Assembly (NCBI RefSeq): GCF_028368855.1
Contig: NZ_JAQNCY010000003.1
Span: forward strand, 310,001 to 374,000
Length of the DNA stretch: 64,000 nucleotides
DNA from: Leisingera sp. SS27
GTDB lineage: Bacteria; Pseudomonadota; Alphaproteobacteria; Rhodobacterales; Rhodobacteraceae
Reading direction: 5' to 3'
Shown here: piece after piece, positions 63,606 to 64,000 of the stretch
Numbering within the stretch: position 1 is the stretch's first letter
Layout: every line of letters starts with the position of its first letter
Made by a program: the position numbers and the translations under genes
Notes under the pieces: generated by a model
Database searches by the model: none
Told to the model about the DNA's origin: nothing
What the model saw: the letters and a program-made list of their open reading frames with translations, nothing else

Positions 63606-63733
63606 GCCCCAGGGCCGGGGCTGCGGCAATGCGTGCCGCAAGACAAGAAATAAGGCCGGGCGCTGCGGAAAAGGCGCCCGGGACCGGGACCAACCCACCG
63701 CGGCTGGCGGCGCGGCAAAAGATAAGGCAACCG

Positions 63734-64000
63734 ATGCGAATGAAATTTCCTGCGAGTGTGTTTAAGGCTTTTGTGTTTGCCGGCAGCGTGACAGCCACAG
63801 TGCTGATGCCCCTCAAGGCGGCTGCGGACAATCTGTCCGATGCGATGATCGGCGCTTATAAGACCAGCGGCCTGCTGGAGCAGAACCGGGCGCTGCTGCG
63901 CGTTGCAGATGAGGATGTTGCGATTGCGCTGTCGCAGCTGCGTCCGCTGATCGAATGGACCGTGACCGCCAGCCACAGCTATTCCCGCGGAGCCAACCAG
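63734..64000 (+). CDS. tolC: TolC-family outer-membrane efflux protein (partial)
   Basis: The first 89 codons are in the window. The N-terminus has a signal peptide (MRMKFPASVFKAFVFAGSVTATVLMPLKAAA) and then DNLSDAMIGAYKTSGLLEQNRALLRVADEDVAIALSQLRP, typical of TolC coiled-coil barrels. It exports substrates across the outer membrane with inner-membrane partners. Start at 63734 has AAGG just upstream; 63740 is an alternative ATG. It runs off the right edge. Confidence 0.85.
   Translation, partial: MRMKFPASVFKAFVFAGSVTATVLMPLKAAADNLSDAMIGAYKTSGLLEQNRALLRVADEDVAIALSQLRPLIEWTVTASHSYSRGANQ

Overview
The window comes from a high-GC alphaproteobacterium, most likely a Rhodobacteraceae member of the Roseobacter group (Leisingera/Phaeobacter-like). 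This rests on gene content: GcrA, MeaB plus methylmalonyl-CoA epimerase, DUF1467 and DUF6455 proteins, and FnrL-type TTGA-N6-TCAA sites. Genus is an inference. No tRNA, rRNA, CRISPR array, transposase, integrase or prophage module was seen. Most of the DNA is chromosomal housekeeping sequence, with small AT-richer islets between core genes.

Layout. 1-3.7 kb: 5' tip of a thymidine kinase gene, an HTH-like gene overlapping an orphan arsH, a secreted trypsin-like protease and a pair of tiny genes (one DUF3892-like). 3.7-11.3 kb: carB, the folate pair pabB-pabC, aspS. 11.4-18.5 kb: DUF1800/DUF1501 pair, a response regulator with a small membrane protein, mce, DUF1467, EI24 and nitroreductase genes. 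18.6-25.3 kb: M48 protease, YigZ-like protein, three tandem DUF6455 genes behind an FNR-like site, CDGSH protein, a HEPN-like unknown, rimO, a pentapeptide-like membrane protein. 25.4-32.2 kb: AsmA and a minus-strand capsule module (kpsT, kpsE-like, kdsA, phosphomannomutase). 32.4-41.3 kb: DNA repair, stress and regulatory genes including gcrA, then transporters. 41.5-44.3 kb: an arginine module, made of a 17-residue leader peptide with five consecutive Arg codons, argD, argF and a stand-alone ACT protein. 44.4-56.5 kb: GFA protein, SDR, phosphate transporter, NUDIX, hrpB, meaB, rpmB, a copper-chaperone pair, sirtuin, LMW phosphatase, LysR regulator. 56.7-64 kb: lepA flanked by two AT-richer unknowns (one DUF4238-like), an entericidin, two tandem TraR/DksA-like genes each behind an FNR-like site, a PCMT-like methyltransferase and the start of tolC.

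The most notable observations are: (1) the Arg-rich leader peptide ahead of argD-argF, with a hairpin after its stop codon and a possible Shine-Dalgarno-sequestering stem, which suggests arginine-responsive attenuation; (2) a dispersed palindromic repeat with four copies here, one of them lying in frame inside pabB and adding about 29 codons; (3) FNR-like boxes centred at the same distance (65.5 bp) from the starts of both TraR/DksA genes, and a similar one upstream of the DUF6455 cluster; (4) several unknown AT-rich genes in islets, one with a HEPN-type RNxxxH motif.

All identifications were made by reading motifs and family resemblance; no database search was run.
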